NCBI GenBank assembly: GCA_003151665.1
Contig: PLYD01000296.1
Coordinates: 1 to 15,094, forward strand
Source of the DNA: Candidatus Dormiibacterota bacterium
Lineage (GTDB): Bacteria > Chloroflexota > Dormibacteria > Dormibacterales > Dormibacteraceae
Direction of reading: 5' to 3'
DNA length: 15,094 nt
Each line of letters begins with the position of its first letter. Positions within the stretch are counted from its first letter, which is position 1. The notes beneath the pieces are model-generated. The model was not told the DNA's origin. It saw only the letters and a program-made list of their open reading frames with translations, and made no database searches. The position numbers were made by a program, and so were the translations under genes. Positions 1 through 6,203 of the stretch are shown piece after piece.

Positions 1-717
1 GAACGCAACGGCTCCCGCAATCTCGTCAGGCATCCCGATCCGGCCCATCGGATTGGAGGCCAGGACCCTCTCCAGGATGGCTTGGTTCCCCCACAGCGCC
101 TCGGCGAAGCGCGTCTTCACGAGGCCTGGGGCGACAGCGTTGACCCGAACCTTGCCGCCCAGCTCCCGCGCGAGCTGCCGCGTCAGCATGATGACCCCCG
201 CCTTCGTGATGTTGTAGACACCCAGGCCTAAGCCCGGCCTCAGCCCGCCGATGCTGGCGACATTGACGACAGCGCCACCGCTCTTCTCCATCGAGGCGTC
301 GTACACGAGCTTGGTCAGCTGGAACACGCCCCGGAGGTTGACCTCGAACGTCTTGTCCCAGGCGCCTAAGTCCGCGCCAAGCACCGGCCCGAAGTAAGGG
401 TTGGTCCCCGCATTGTTGACGAGGATGTCGATCCTTGAGAAGCGCGACATGACCTCATCAACAAGATGCCGGAGGTCCTCCGTCTTGCCGGCGTGAGCCG
501 CGATCGCCACCGTCCGCTCGGGAAACCTGGCGTTGATTCGCTCAGCCTCAACGTCTAGATCCGCCTGCTTGCGGCTCGAGAGGACGACCTGCGCGCCCTG
601 CTCAGCGAGCGCCTCGGCGATCGCGCTACCGATGCCGCGGCTGGCGCCCGTGACGACCGCGACGCGCCCGTCGAGGCGAAATCGGTCGGCCGGTGCGGCG
701 GCGGAGTGTTCTGACAC
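1..717 (-). CDS. SDR family NAD(P)-dependent oxidoreductase (3' end outside window)
   Basis: A classical short-chain dehydrogenase/reductase, cytosolic, oxidising or reducing a hydroxyl/carbonyl with NAD(P). Numbering from the upstream ATG at 741, the nucleotide-binding motif TGASRGIG is at residues 31-38, NNAG at 109-112, and the catalytic tetrad is N135, S163, Y176 and K180 (YNITK). Only the last few dozen residues are cut off at base 1. The start is ambiguous: ATG at 741 or GTG at 717. I prefer 717, because a TATCCT -10 box lies 7 nt before it and would put transcription start at or near the GTG. It is divergent from the gene at 740. The substrate cannot be read from the sequence; FabG-like reductases and glucose/alcohol dehydrogenase-like SDRs look alike here. 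Confidence 0.93.
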   Translation of the reverse strand, partial: MSEHSAAAPADRFRLDGRVAVVTGASRGIGSAIAEALAEQGAQVVLSSRKQADLDVEAERINARFPERTVAIAAHAGKTEDLRHLVDEVMSRFSRIDILVNNAGTNPYFGPVLGADLGAWDKTFEVNLRGVFQLTKLVYDASMEKSGGAVVNVASIGGLRPGLGLGVYNITKAGVIMLTRQLARELGGKVRVNAVAPGLVKTRFAEALWGNQAILERVLASNPMGRIGMPDEIAGAVAF

Positions 718-723
718 GGCTGA

Positions 724-730
724 TAGGATA
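724..730. promoter_or_regulatory. Overlapping back-to-back -10 boxes for a divergent gene pair
   Basis: On the plus strand TAGGAT (724-729) precedes the ATG at 740 by 10 nt. On the minus strand TATCCT (730-725) precedes the GTG at 717 by 7 nt. The two hexamers share five base pairs, so RNA polymerase could melt only one at a time. No convincing -35 boxes are seen. This is a sequence-based inference. Confidence 0.45.
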
Positions 731-739
731 GGCCGACCC

Positions 740-1186
740 ATGGCTACGATCTCGGGGAAGGCTGCAGAAGACATCCTCGAGCGAATCTTCCAGCCGGCGA
801 CGAAACCGACGGCGAGAGACCAGGCCGAGGAAACGCTGCGTCACCCCAAACGGCTCGTCTATGTGGCGATGTCGAACAAGGTCTTTTACTGGCGCACACA
901 CATCCAGAAGTTCGTGCTCGATTCGGGGATGGTGCCGGTCAGCCCCTTCATGCTCTTCGACTACTACCTCATGCACACCGTCTCCAAGGAGATCGTCCGG
1001 GAGGCGATGAACAACCTGCTGGCCCGATGCGACGAGGTATGGATCTTCGGGCACATGTCGCTTGGTGTGAAAGTGCAGGTCGGGATCGCCAAGCGAATGT
1101 CCAAACCGGTGCGCTATTTCGACATCTCCGAGCTACCGGTCGCGATCGTGCCGATGAGCGAGGAAACCGCTCAAGAAGAGACGTAG
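740..1186 (+). CDS. Nucleoside 2-deoxyribosyltransferase-like (DUF4406/DUF7768-like) protein
   Basis: A 148-aa soluble protein. From about residue 38 the pattern resembles the nucleoside 2-deoxyribosyltransferase fold: a first strand RLVYVAM, then VPVSPF (66-70), NN near 91, CDEVWIFG (97-104), and a GVKVQVGIA segment followed by KPVRYF. In true deoxyribosyltransferases the segment aligned with GVKVQVGIA carries the catalytic Glu (ELGYA-like); here Gln113 sits there by eye, so the enzyme may be inactive or act differently. I chose ATG 740 because the in-frame extension back to 533 lies over the SDR gene and adds no domain. The stop is 3 bp from the stop of the convergent metallopeptidase gene. 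Function unknown; family placement rests on motif shape only. Confidence 0.72.
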   Translation: MATISGKAAEDILERIFQPATKPTARDQAEETLRHPKRLVYVAMSNKVFYWRTHIQKFVLDSGMVPVSPFMLFDYYLMHTVSKEIVREAMNNLLARCDEVWIFGHMSLGVKVQVGIAKRMSKPVRYFDISELPVAIVPMSEETAQEET

Positions 1187-1189
1187 GAG

Positions 1190-2263
1190 CTAGCCGGCCA
1201 CCCTTCGATACCAACGCTCTGGGTCGGCCAGCTCGTTCAGCTGCGGCATCTGGTCCGGTCCCTTCCAAGCCAGGTTCAGAGCGCTCATACCGTGGGCGTC
1301 GTAGACGGCGCGGCAAAAGGCCTCGCCCTTCTTGTACTGCTGGAGCTTCAGGTCGAGGCCTGTCAGCTTCCAGATCAACTGGTCGAGCACGCTCTTGTTG
1401 GAGCTTCGCTTTCGATAGGCCCCCTCCAGCTCGGCGAAGCCGGGAAGCAGCGTGGCGCCGAGCTCGTTCATCACGAGGTTGCTGTAACCCTCGATCAGCG
1501 ACATGGTGCCCTGCATCTGCCGCATCACCTTCCACTGCGACGGCAGGACGCCCGCAAAAGCTGCAATCCTCGCAGCGGGCGAGATCTTCTGCGTCACGGT
1601 GTCGAGGAGGACCCGCATCGACTGCTCCATGTGCTCGCGCAACCATGGGTGGGCGGCGAACTGCCACGCGTGGGTCATCTCGTGGAGGATGAGCCAGCGC
1701 CTCAGATCATCGTCCGGAAGCGTGGCCGCGTGGCCCCAGTCATCGACGTTGGTCTCCACCAGGTAAAGGCCGGCATCGTCGATAGGTTCCACGCCCATCA
1801 GCTGCGGGTCGTACTGGCCGAGGACGCGGCGGCCCAGGAAAGCGAGCATCAGCGCCATGTAGTGGTCGAGCCCTGTGCGGCCAAAGTCGACGATCAATGA
1901 GTTGGGGAGCCGACCCTTGTCCAGGACGGGGTCGACCACCCGCCGCATGATGCCGAGGTTCAGGTCCAGCCAGCCCTCGCGGTCCAGAGCCTGGAAGGCG
2001 GGAAGCTTCACGCCGGCGGGAAGCCCGCCCACGAATTCGAGCAGCGGCTTCTCGAGCTTGGCCGCCATCGACCGGTAGCTCTTGGCGGCGGCGGCGAGGG
2101 TCGCCGGGAAGGCCGCGGGATCAGCCAGTCGCGCCCGTGCAGTCTGGCGCACCTCGTCCCAGTCGAGGAGCAAGGAGGTGCCACCCCGAGGCTTGACGAC
2201 CTCGGCGATCGCAACCGTGGCCAGCCCGGCCACAACCCCAAGCAAAGCCGTCCGCCTTCTCAC
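1190..2263 (-). CDS. Zinc-dependent metallopeptidase, DUF2342 (coenzyme F420-associated) family
   Basis: A 357-aa putative zinc hydrolase. HEMTH at residues 194-198 is the HExxH zinc/catalytic motif. Downstream, LIEGYSN (257-262) supplies a candidate third ligand, Glu258. The C-terminal patterns QYKKGEAF (309-316) and LNLAWKGP... followed by ADPERWYRRV match the DUF2342 family, often annotated 'zinc-dependent metalloprotease' or 'coenzyme F420 biosynthesis-associated protein' in Actinobacteria and relatives. The N-terminus RRRTALLGVVAGLATVAIA is a basic stretch plus a hydrophobic segment, either a signal anchor or an uncleaved signal peptide. The start is GTG, 6 nt after a TACGCT -10 box, consistent with a leaderless mRNA. 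Its substrate is unknown, and the F420 link comes from family knowledge, not from neighbours here. Confidence 0.9.
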   Translation of the reverse strand: MRRRTALLGVVAGLATVAIAEVVKPRGGTSLLLDWDEVRQTARARLADPAAFPATLAAAAKSYRSMAAKLEKPLLEFVGGLPAGVKLPAFQALDREGWLDLNLGIMRRVVDPVLDKGRLPNSLIVDFGRTGLDHYMALMLAFLGRRVLGQYDPQLMGVEPIDDAGLYLVETNVDDWGHAATLPDDDLRRWLILHEMTHAWQFAAHPWLREHMEQSMRVLLDTVTQKISPAARIAAFAGVLPSQWKVMRQMQGTMSLIEGYSNLVMNELGATLLPGFAELEGAYRKRSSNKSVLDQLIWKLTGLDLKLQQYKKGEAFCRAVYDAHGMSALNLAWKGPDQMPQLNELADPERWYRRVAG

Positions 2264-2269
2264 GCCTTC

Positions 2270-2275
2270 AGCGTA
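2270..2275 (-). promoter_or_regulatory. -10 box of the DUF2342 gene
   Basis: TACGCT on the minus strand ends 6 nt before the GTG start at 2263. The same hexamer occurs upstream of the methyltransferase gene (7741-7736). No clear -35 is visible. The spacing would give a leaderless transcript. Confidence 0.4.
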
Positions 2276-2321
2276 CGAAACCCTGACGGCGCAAGTCGAA
2301 AGCGCTTAGCGCCGCGCGGAG

Positions 2322-2525
2322 TTAGTAGACATATGGCCAGCTGCGGTTTCGCTTGAAGACAACCTTGCAGCCTTCACAGCGAAAGACGATCTGGAGGTGA
2401 CGCCTCCCGATTGCCCCGGCATCACGACCGCATACCGGGCACGACGCCATCTCATCCTGGAACGGAAGCGGCAGGGGCTCGACCTTGATCTCTAAACGCC
2501 TTCTTTTCTTCGACATATGCTCCAT
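2322..2525 (-). CDS. Small zinc-ribbon protein
   Basis: A 67-aa protein (64 aa if translation starts at the second ATG, 2516, which has GGAG three bases upstream). A basic N-terminus (SKKRRRLEIK) is followed by CPVC at about residues 29-32 and CEGC at about 50-53, a two-knuckle zinc-ribbon arrangement. The C-terminus is basic and aromatic (KRNRSWPYVY). Such small ribbons bind nucleic acid or partner proteins, but nothing here fixes a role. It follows the MerR-type gene by 38 nt on the same strand, so the two are probably co-transcribed, and it may act with that regulator. It is too short to assign to a named family with confidence. Confidence 0.7.
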   Translation of the reverse strand: MEHMSKKRRRLEIKVEPLPLPFQDEMASCPVCGRDAGAIGRRHLQIVFRCEGCKVVFKRNRSWPYVY

Positions 2526-2563
2526 CCGTTGCTGAAACTCAGCCCGCGATTGCGGGTTGGTAC

Positions 2564-2929
2564 TTAGACGTCGAGTAGGGTCACATCCAGGTTCCTCAAT
2601 CCCTCCGGTGCTTCGACTCCGGCATTTTGAAGGCGCTTGAGCAGCGCCAAGATGTAGCGAACGCCTGCGAGGTTGACTCCATGCTTCCGGGTGAGTGTCT
2701 GGATCGCCTGCAGCTTCATCACGTCCCGGCGCGAGTAGCGGCGGCGATTGGTGACCGTCCGCTTGGGCCGAATCATGTCCAGGTGCTCGTACATCATCAG
2801 AGTTCGAGGATGCGTCTCGAGGATCTCCGAAGCCACACTGAGCGTGAAAATCGGCTTGTCCAGGTCGATGCCAGAGTCGTTGGGCGACATGAACGGTGCG
2901 TCGCCGGTTTCACGATGCCTCGCCTTCAT
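2564..2929 (-). CDS. MerR-family transcriptional regulator, HspR-like
   Basis: A 121-aa DNA-binding protein. A winged-helix MerR domain spans about residues 27-95: FTLSVASEILETHPRTLMMY (recognition helix), the wing RRRYSRRDV, and then LTRKHGVNLAGVRYILAL, which is the HspR-type pattern. HspR represses chaperone operons in actinobacteria, but no dnaK, grpE or clpB gene is nearby, and I see no full HAIR-type inverted repeat. It lies divergently from an enoyl-CoA hydratase/acyl-CoA carboxylase pair. MerR-family LiuR regulates similar leucine-degradation genes in proteobacteria, so local control of that operon is a fair alternative. The ATG at 2929 is preceded by a perfect TATAAT box; an internal ATG at residue 14 is the alternative start. 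Confidence 0.87.
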   Translation of the reverse strand: MKARHRETGDAPFMSPNDSGIDLDKPIFTLSVASEILETHPRTLMMYEHLDMIRPKRTVTNRRRYSRRDVMKLQAIQTLTRKHGVNLAGVRYILALLKRLQNAGVEAPEGLRNLDVTLLDV

Positions 2930-2948
2930 ATGGATCTCGATCGGGCGG

Positions 2949-2954
2949 ATTATA
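2949..2954 (-). promoter_or_regulatory. TATAAT -10 box for the MerR-type gene
   Basis: A perfect consensus TATAAT on the minus strand, ending 19 nt before the ATG at 2929. It predicts a leader of about 13 nt. The -35 region is weak (TTAGGA at an 18-bp spacing). It lies in the 141-bp divergent spacer shared with the hydratase operon. Confidence 0.55.
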
Positions 2955-3009
2955 CCGTTTAAGCGATTGCTGTCCTAACTTTGGGTGACAGGAGCGGTTG
3001 CAGATTCGC

Positions 3010-3047
3010 TAACGTCCTGAGTACCGCCGGTGCCGTGGGCGAAGGAG
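3010..3047 (+). promoter_or_regulatory. Putative promoter and leader of the hydratase/carboxylase operon
   Basis: TAACGT (3010-3015) is a possible -10 box, with GTGACA at 2985-2990 as a distant -35 (19-bp spacer). The predicted mRNA then carries a strong Shine-Dalgarno AAGGAG at 3042-3047. That SD sits 4 nt before a GTG at 3052 opening a 39-codon reading frame, not before the hydratase ATG at 3071. The hydratase may therefore be translated after, or coupled to, a short leader ORF. Confidence 0.3.
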
Positions 3048-3070
3048 TTTTGTGAAGAAATGCCTAGGAA

Positions 3071-3958
3071 ATGCTGCCAAGCAGGCGGCAAATCGTGGGT
3101 TGCCGACCTCCGTTTGGTTACCCGAAACGGGGTATCCAGGCGCCGCGGCCTACGATTACGGCATTGGCTGAATTTCCACCTCTAGACCAGGCGCTCCTGG
3201 CGGTCGAAGGCCACGTCGCCACGATCACTCTCAACCGGCCCGAACAGCGCAACCCACTGTCCGCCGTGATGCTCCGGGACCTGGCAGCCGCATTTCGGTG
3301 GTGCCAGCACGAGCCGGCCGTCCGCGTTGTCGTGCTGACCGGCGCCGGCGATCGGGCGTTTTGCGCGGGTGCCGACCTGACCAGCTTCGACGCAGGCATG
3401 ACCGATCTAGAGCGTCATCGCAGTCGCGATCTTTTCGTTGACCTCTTCGCTCTGATGGCGGGTCTCGGAAAGCCGATTGTCGGGCGCATCAACGGACATG
3501 CGCTGGCGGGCGGCCTGGGTCTGGCCTGCTCGTGCGACCTCCTCGTGTCAACTGACACCGCCACCTTCGGCACGCCTGAGATCAACGTTGGAATCTGGCC
3601 GATGATGATCCAGGCCATCCTGGCCCGAAACCTGCCACGCAAAGTGTTGCTCGAGATGGAGATGTTGGGCGACCGCTGGACAGCGACCCAGATGGAGGCG
3701 TTCGGGCTGATCAACCGGGTGGTGCCTCACGACCAGCTCGACGGAGCGGTCAAGGACATCGTCGACAAGCTGGCAAAGAAGTCGCCGGTGGCGATGCGCC
3801 TTGGGCGGGACTCGTTCTACCGTCAGCAGGACATGGAGTTCAACGCCGCGCTCGCGTACCTTCACAGCCAGCTCACCCTGGTCACTCTGAGCGAGGACTC
3901 GAAGGAAGGCATCAAGGCGTTTTTCGAGAATCGCGAGCCGGACTTCAGAGGCAGATAG
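3071..3958 (+). CDS. Enoyl-CoA hydratase/isomerase family protein (LiuC-like)
   Basis: A crotonase-fold enzyme acting on acyl-CoA thioesters in the cytosol. Numbering from ATG 3071 (295 aa): HVATITLNRPEQRNPLS begins at 48, the oxyanion-hole motif AFCAGADL at 96-103, the second segment INGHALAGGLGLACSCD at 140-156, and FGTPEINVG at 166-174. Of the two catalytic glutamates of enoyl-CoA hydratase, the second is kept (Glu170) and the first is replaced by Gly150; this occurs in several crotonase subgroups, including methylglutaconyl-CoA hydratase-like proteins. The first 31 residues are not family-like. A TTG at 3164 would give 264 aa and a typical N-terminus, so the start is uncertain. The carboxylase follows by 23 bp, suggesting branched-chain acyl-CoA breakdown. 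Confidence 0.9.
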   Translation: MLPSRRQIVGCRPPFGYPKRGIQAPRPTITALAEFPPLDQALLAVEGHVATITLNRPEQRNPLSAVMLRDLAAAFRWCQHEPAVRVVVLTGAGDRAFCAGADLTSFDAGMTDLERHRSRDLFVDLFALMAGLGKPIVGRINGHALAGGLGLACSCDLLVSTDTATFGTPEINVGIWPMMIQAILARNLPRKVLLEMEMLGDRWTATQMEAFGLINRVVPHDQLDGAVKDIVDKLAKKSPVAMRLGRDSFYRQQDMEFNAALAYLHSQLTLVTLSEDSKEGIKAFFENREPDFRGR

Positions 3959-3969
3959 TGTCCAGCTCC

Positions 3970-3974
3970 GGAGG
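3970..3974 (+). promoter_or_regulatory. Shine-Dalgarno of the carboxylase gene
   Basis: GGAGG located 7 nt before the GTG at 3982. It decides this start and is one of the few strong SD sequences in the window, at an operon-internal gene. Confidence 0.7.
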
Positions 3975-3981
3975 CCACTAA

Positions 3982-5502
3982 GTGAGCAATCCGCGGCAGC
4001 GTGAGCTTCGCGAAAAGGCGCTCAAGGGCGGCACTCGCTACCTCCCTAAGCTCCGGGAGCAAAACAAGCTCACCGCGCGCGAGCGTTTGGACCTGCTGCT
4101 CGACAACGGCTCGTTCATCGAGGACGGCCTCTTCGCGAACGTGCTCGCCGACGAGCTGCCCGCGGATGGCGTCATCATCGGGCTGGGCATGATCGACGGC
4201 CGCCAGGTCGCAGTGATGGCCAACGACCCGACAGTGAAAGCTGGGAGCTGGGGCGCTCGGACCGTCGAAAAGATCATTCGAATCCAGGAGACGGCGGAGC
4301 GCATCCGCGTCCCCCTCTTCTATCTCGTCGACTCCGCCGGCGCGAGGATCACGGACCAGATCGACATGTTCCCCGGCAGGCGCCATGCGGGCCGCATCTT
4401 CTTCAACGAGGTCCAGCTGTCAGGGCAGGTACCGCAGATCTGCCTGCTGTTCGGCCCGTCGGCCGCGGGCGGCGCCTACATCCCGGCCTTTTGCGACGTC
4501 GTGATCATGGTCGAGGGCAACGCCTCCATGTACCTGGGATCCCCACGGATGGTCGAGGTGGTGGTCGGCGAGAAGGTGAGCCTCGAGGAGCTGGGCGGAG
4601 CGCGCATGCATTGCACCGAAAGCGGCTGCGGGGACGCGCTTGTCGCAGACGACAAAGAAGCGATCGAGTTCGCCCGTTCCTATTTCCAGTTCATGCCTCA
4701 GCGATCCGGCGAGAAACCGTTGCCGGTTGCTGCCAAGGGGCCTCGCGCCGGAAAACCGATCGCCGACCTGATCCCCGCGGAGGCGAACCGCGGGTACGAC
4801 ATGCGCAAGGTGATCGATGCGTTGATCGACGAGGGCAGCTGGGTCGAGGTGAAGAAGCTCTTCGCGAAGGAGCTGCTGACGGGATTGGCTCGGCTTGACG
4901 GGCAGGCGGTCGGGATTCTGGCGAACCAGCCGATGCAGAAGGGCGGCGTGCTGTTCAGCGACTCCGCCGACAAGGCCGCGCGCTTCATCTGGCTCTGCGA
5001 TGCGTTCGAGATCCCGCTGCTCTTCCTGGCAGACGTACCGGGCTTCATGATCGGCACCGACGTCGAAAAGCGAGGCATCATTCGCCACGGCGCCAAGATG
5101 ATCAGCGCGGTTTCGGAGGCGACGGTGCCGAAGATCTCAGTCATCGTGCGCAAGGCCTACGGCGCGGGCCTCTATGCAATGGCCGGCCCTGCATTCGATA
5201 CCGACTGCGTGATCGCGCTGCCATCGGCGCAGATCGCCGTGATGGGACCGGAGCCTGCTGTCAACGCGGTGTTCTTCAACAAGCTGGCGGAGCTGCCTGA
5301 GAACGAGAGGGCGGCGCGCCGTAAGCAGCTCGAGGACGAATACCGCGAGGACGTCGACCTGTACAAGCTTGCCGCCAACCTGATCGTGGACGACGTGGTC
5401 GAGCCGGACGACCTTCGCGCAGCCCTGATTGCCAGGTTCCACGCCTACTCGACTAGAACGACACCGCGCCTGGATCGCAAGCACGGAGTGCTTCCGGTCT
5501 AG
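3982..5502 (+). CDS. Acyl-CoA carboxylase carboxyltransferase (beta) subunit, methylcrotonyl/propionyl-CoA type
   Basis: A 506-aa carboxyltransferase that moves CO2 from carboxybiotin to an acyl-CoA. Both crotonase-like halves are present: N-terminal LVDSAGARI (115-123), FPGRRHAGRIFFNEV (130-144) and GPSAAGGAYIPAF (158-170); C-terminal ADVPGFMIGTDVEKRGIIRHGAKM (350-373) and KAYGAGLYAM (391-400). The FPGRRHAGRIFFN and GGARMHCTESGCGD patterns favour the methylcrotonyl-CoA group (LiuB or Bacillus YngE) over PccB, but specificity is inferred. Length is normal. The start is GTG with GGAGG 7 nt upstream, 23 bp after the hydratase stop, so the two form an operon. No biotin carboxylase or biotin-carrier gene is in the window; the partner must be elsewhere. 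Its stop lies 10 bp from the convergent hemolysin III gene. Confidence 0.93.
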   Translation: MSNPRQRELREKALKGGTRYLPKLREQNKLTARERLDLLLDNGSFIEDGLFANVLADELPADGVIIGLGMIDGRQVAVMANDPTVKAGSWGARTVEKIIRIQETAERIRVPLFYLVDSAGARITDQIDMFPGRRHAGRIFFNEVQLSGQVPQICLLFGPSAAGGAYIPAFCDVVIMVEGNASMYLGSPRMVEVVVGEKVSLEELGGARMHCTESGCGDALVADDKEAIEFARSYFQFMPQRSGEKPLPVAAKGPRAGKPIADLIPAEANRGYDMRKVIDALIDEGSWVEVKKLFAKELLTGLARLDGQAVGILANQPMQKGGVLFSDSADKAARFIWLCDAFEIPLLFLADVPGFMIGTDVEKRGIIRHGAKMISAVSEATVPKISVIVRKAYGAGLYAMAGPAFDTDCVIALPSAQIAVMGPEPAVNAVFFNKLAELPENERAARRKQLEDEYREDVDLYKLAANLIVDDVVEPDDLRAALIARFHAYSTRTTPRLDRKHGVLPV

Positions 5503-5512
5503 ATCGTCCTCG

Positions 5513-6187
5513 TCAGCCGGCGCGGTGAAATGGGACGGCGTAGTTGAGCACGACCACGTAGAACGTGATGCTGGCTGTGATCACAGCGACGTGAAATACC
5601 TCGTGGTAGCCGAATACACGCGGCCACAAGCGCGGCTTCTTGAACGCATAGGCGGCGGCGCCCAGCGAGTACTGCAGGCCGCCCAATGCCATGAGCAGGG
5701 CAGCCGCCCAGCCGAGCGCGGCGGTCAGCGGAACGAGCGCAACCAGTGCGAGCCACCCCATCGCGAGATAGAGCGCGGCCAGCAAGCGGCGAGGGATGCG
5801 CAGGAACGGCGCCGCTCCGGCGACTCCTGCCGCGGCACAAATCCAGATCGCAACCAGCACGACTGTGCGCCACCACCCATCGAGGACGTTGAACACAAGT
5901 GGCGTGTAGGTCGCCGCGATGAAAACGAAGATCATCGCGTGGTCCGCGCGGCGCAGCCAGTCTTTCACCCTGGGCGGCCAGTTGACGATGTGGTAGGTGC
6001 CGCTGATTCCGAACAGGAGGACCAGACCGGTGCCGTAAACGATCATCGACGCGAGCTTTGCGGGGTCGTGTCGCGTGACCACGATCAGGGCGACGAGCCC
6101 GGCAATTGACACCAGCGCCGCCAGTCCGTGAGACCAGCCGCGCAGGAGCGGCTTGGGCGCGGGTACGTCAGATGACCTCATTGACAC
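5513..6187 (-). CDS. Hemolysin III / PAQR-family integral membrane protein
   Basis: A 224-aa polytopic membrane protein with about seven hydrophobic segments. Family hallmarks in order: RGWSHGLAAL near residue 16, SGTYHIVNW at about 62-70, RADHAMIFVFIAATYTP at about 80-96, and FGYHEVFHVAV near the C-terminus. The His/Asp positions correspond to the zinc-binding site of the PAQR/CREST superfamily, which includes putative hydrolases acting on membrane lipids. 'Hemolysin' is a historical name; cytolysis should not be assumed. The start is GTG 6187 or ATG 6181; a TATGAT box lies 5 or 11 nt upstream respectively. That box lies inside the 17-bp gap and last codons of the upstream gene, so this gene has its own promoter as well as possible read-through. 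Confidence 0.92.
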   Translation of the reverse strand: MSMRSSDVPAPKPLLRGWSHGLAALVSIAGLVALIVVTRHDPAKLASMIVYGTGLVLLFGISGTYHIVNWPPRVKDWLRRADHAMIFVFIAATYTPLVFNVLDGWWRTVVLVAIWICAAAGVAGAAPFLRIPRRLLAALYLAMGWLALVALVPLTAALGWAAALLMALGGLQYSLGAAAYAFKKPRLWPRVFGYHEVFHVAVITASITFYVVVLNYAVPFHRAG

Positions 6188-6192
6188 AATGC

Positions 6193-6198
6193 ATCATA
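6193..6198 (-). promoter_or_regulatory. TATGAT -10 box of the hemolysin III gene
   Basis: TATGAT on the minus strand, 5 nt before GTG 6187 and 11 nt before ATG 6181. It predicts transcription start within a base or two of the GTG, so the mRNA would be leaderless or nearly so. No good -35 is seen. Confidence 0.45.
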
Positions 6199-6203
6199 CC
6201 GCG

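Noticed and set aside
739..742. Two divergent ATG codons sharing CATG, seen again at 7774-7777
   Set aside because: Striking at first, but the minus-strand genes more likely start downstream (GTG 717 and GTG 7686, supported by a -10 box or SD), so the shared CATG is probably chance.
4420..5088. Long minus-strand frame opposite the carboxylase gene, and similar long frames over other genes
   Set aside because: These are antisense shadows in GC-rich DNA: no family motifs and Arg/His/Ala-heavy composition, while the plus strand encodes a full carboxyltransferase.
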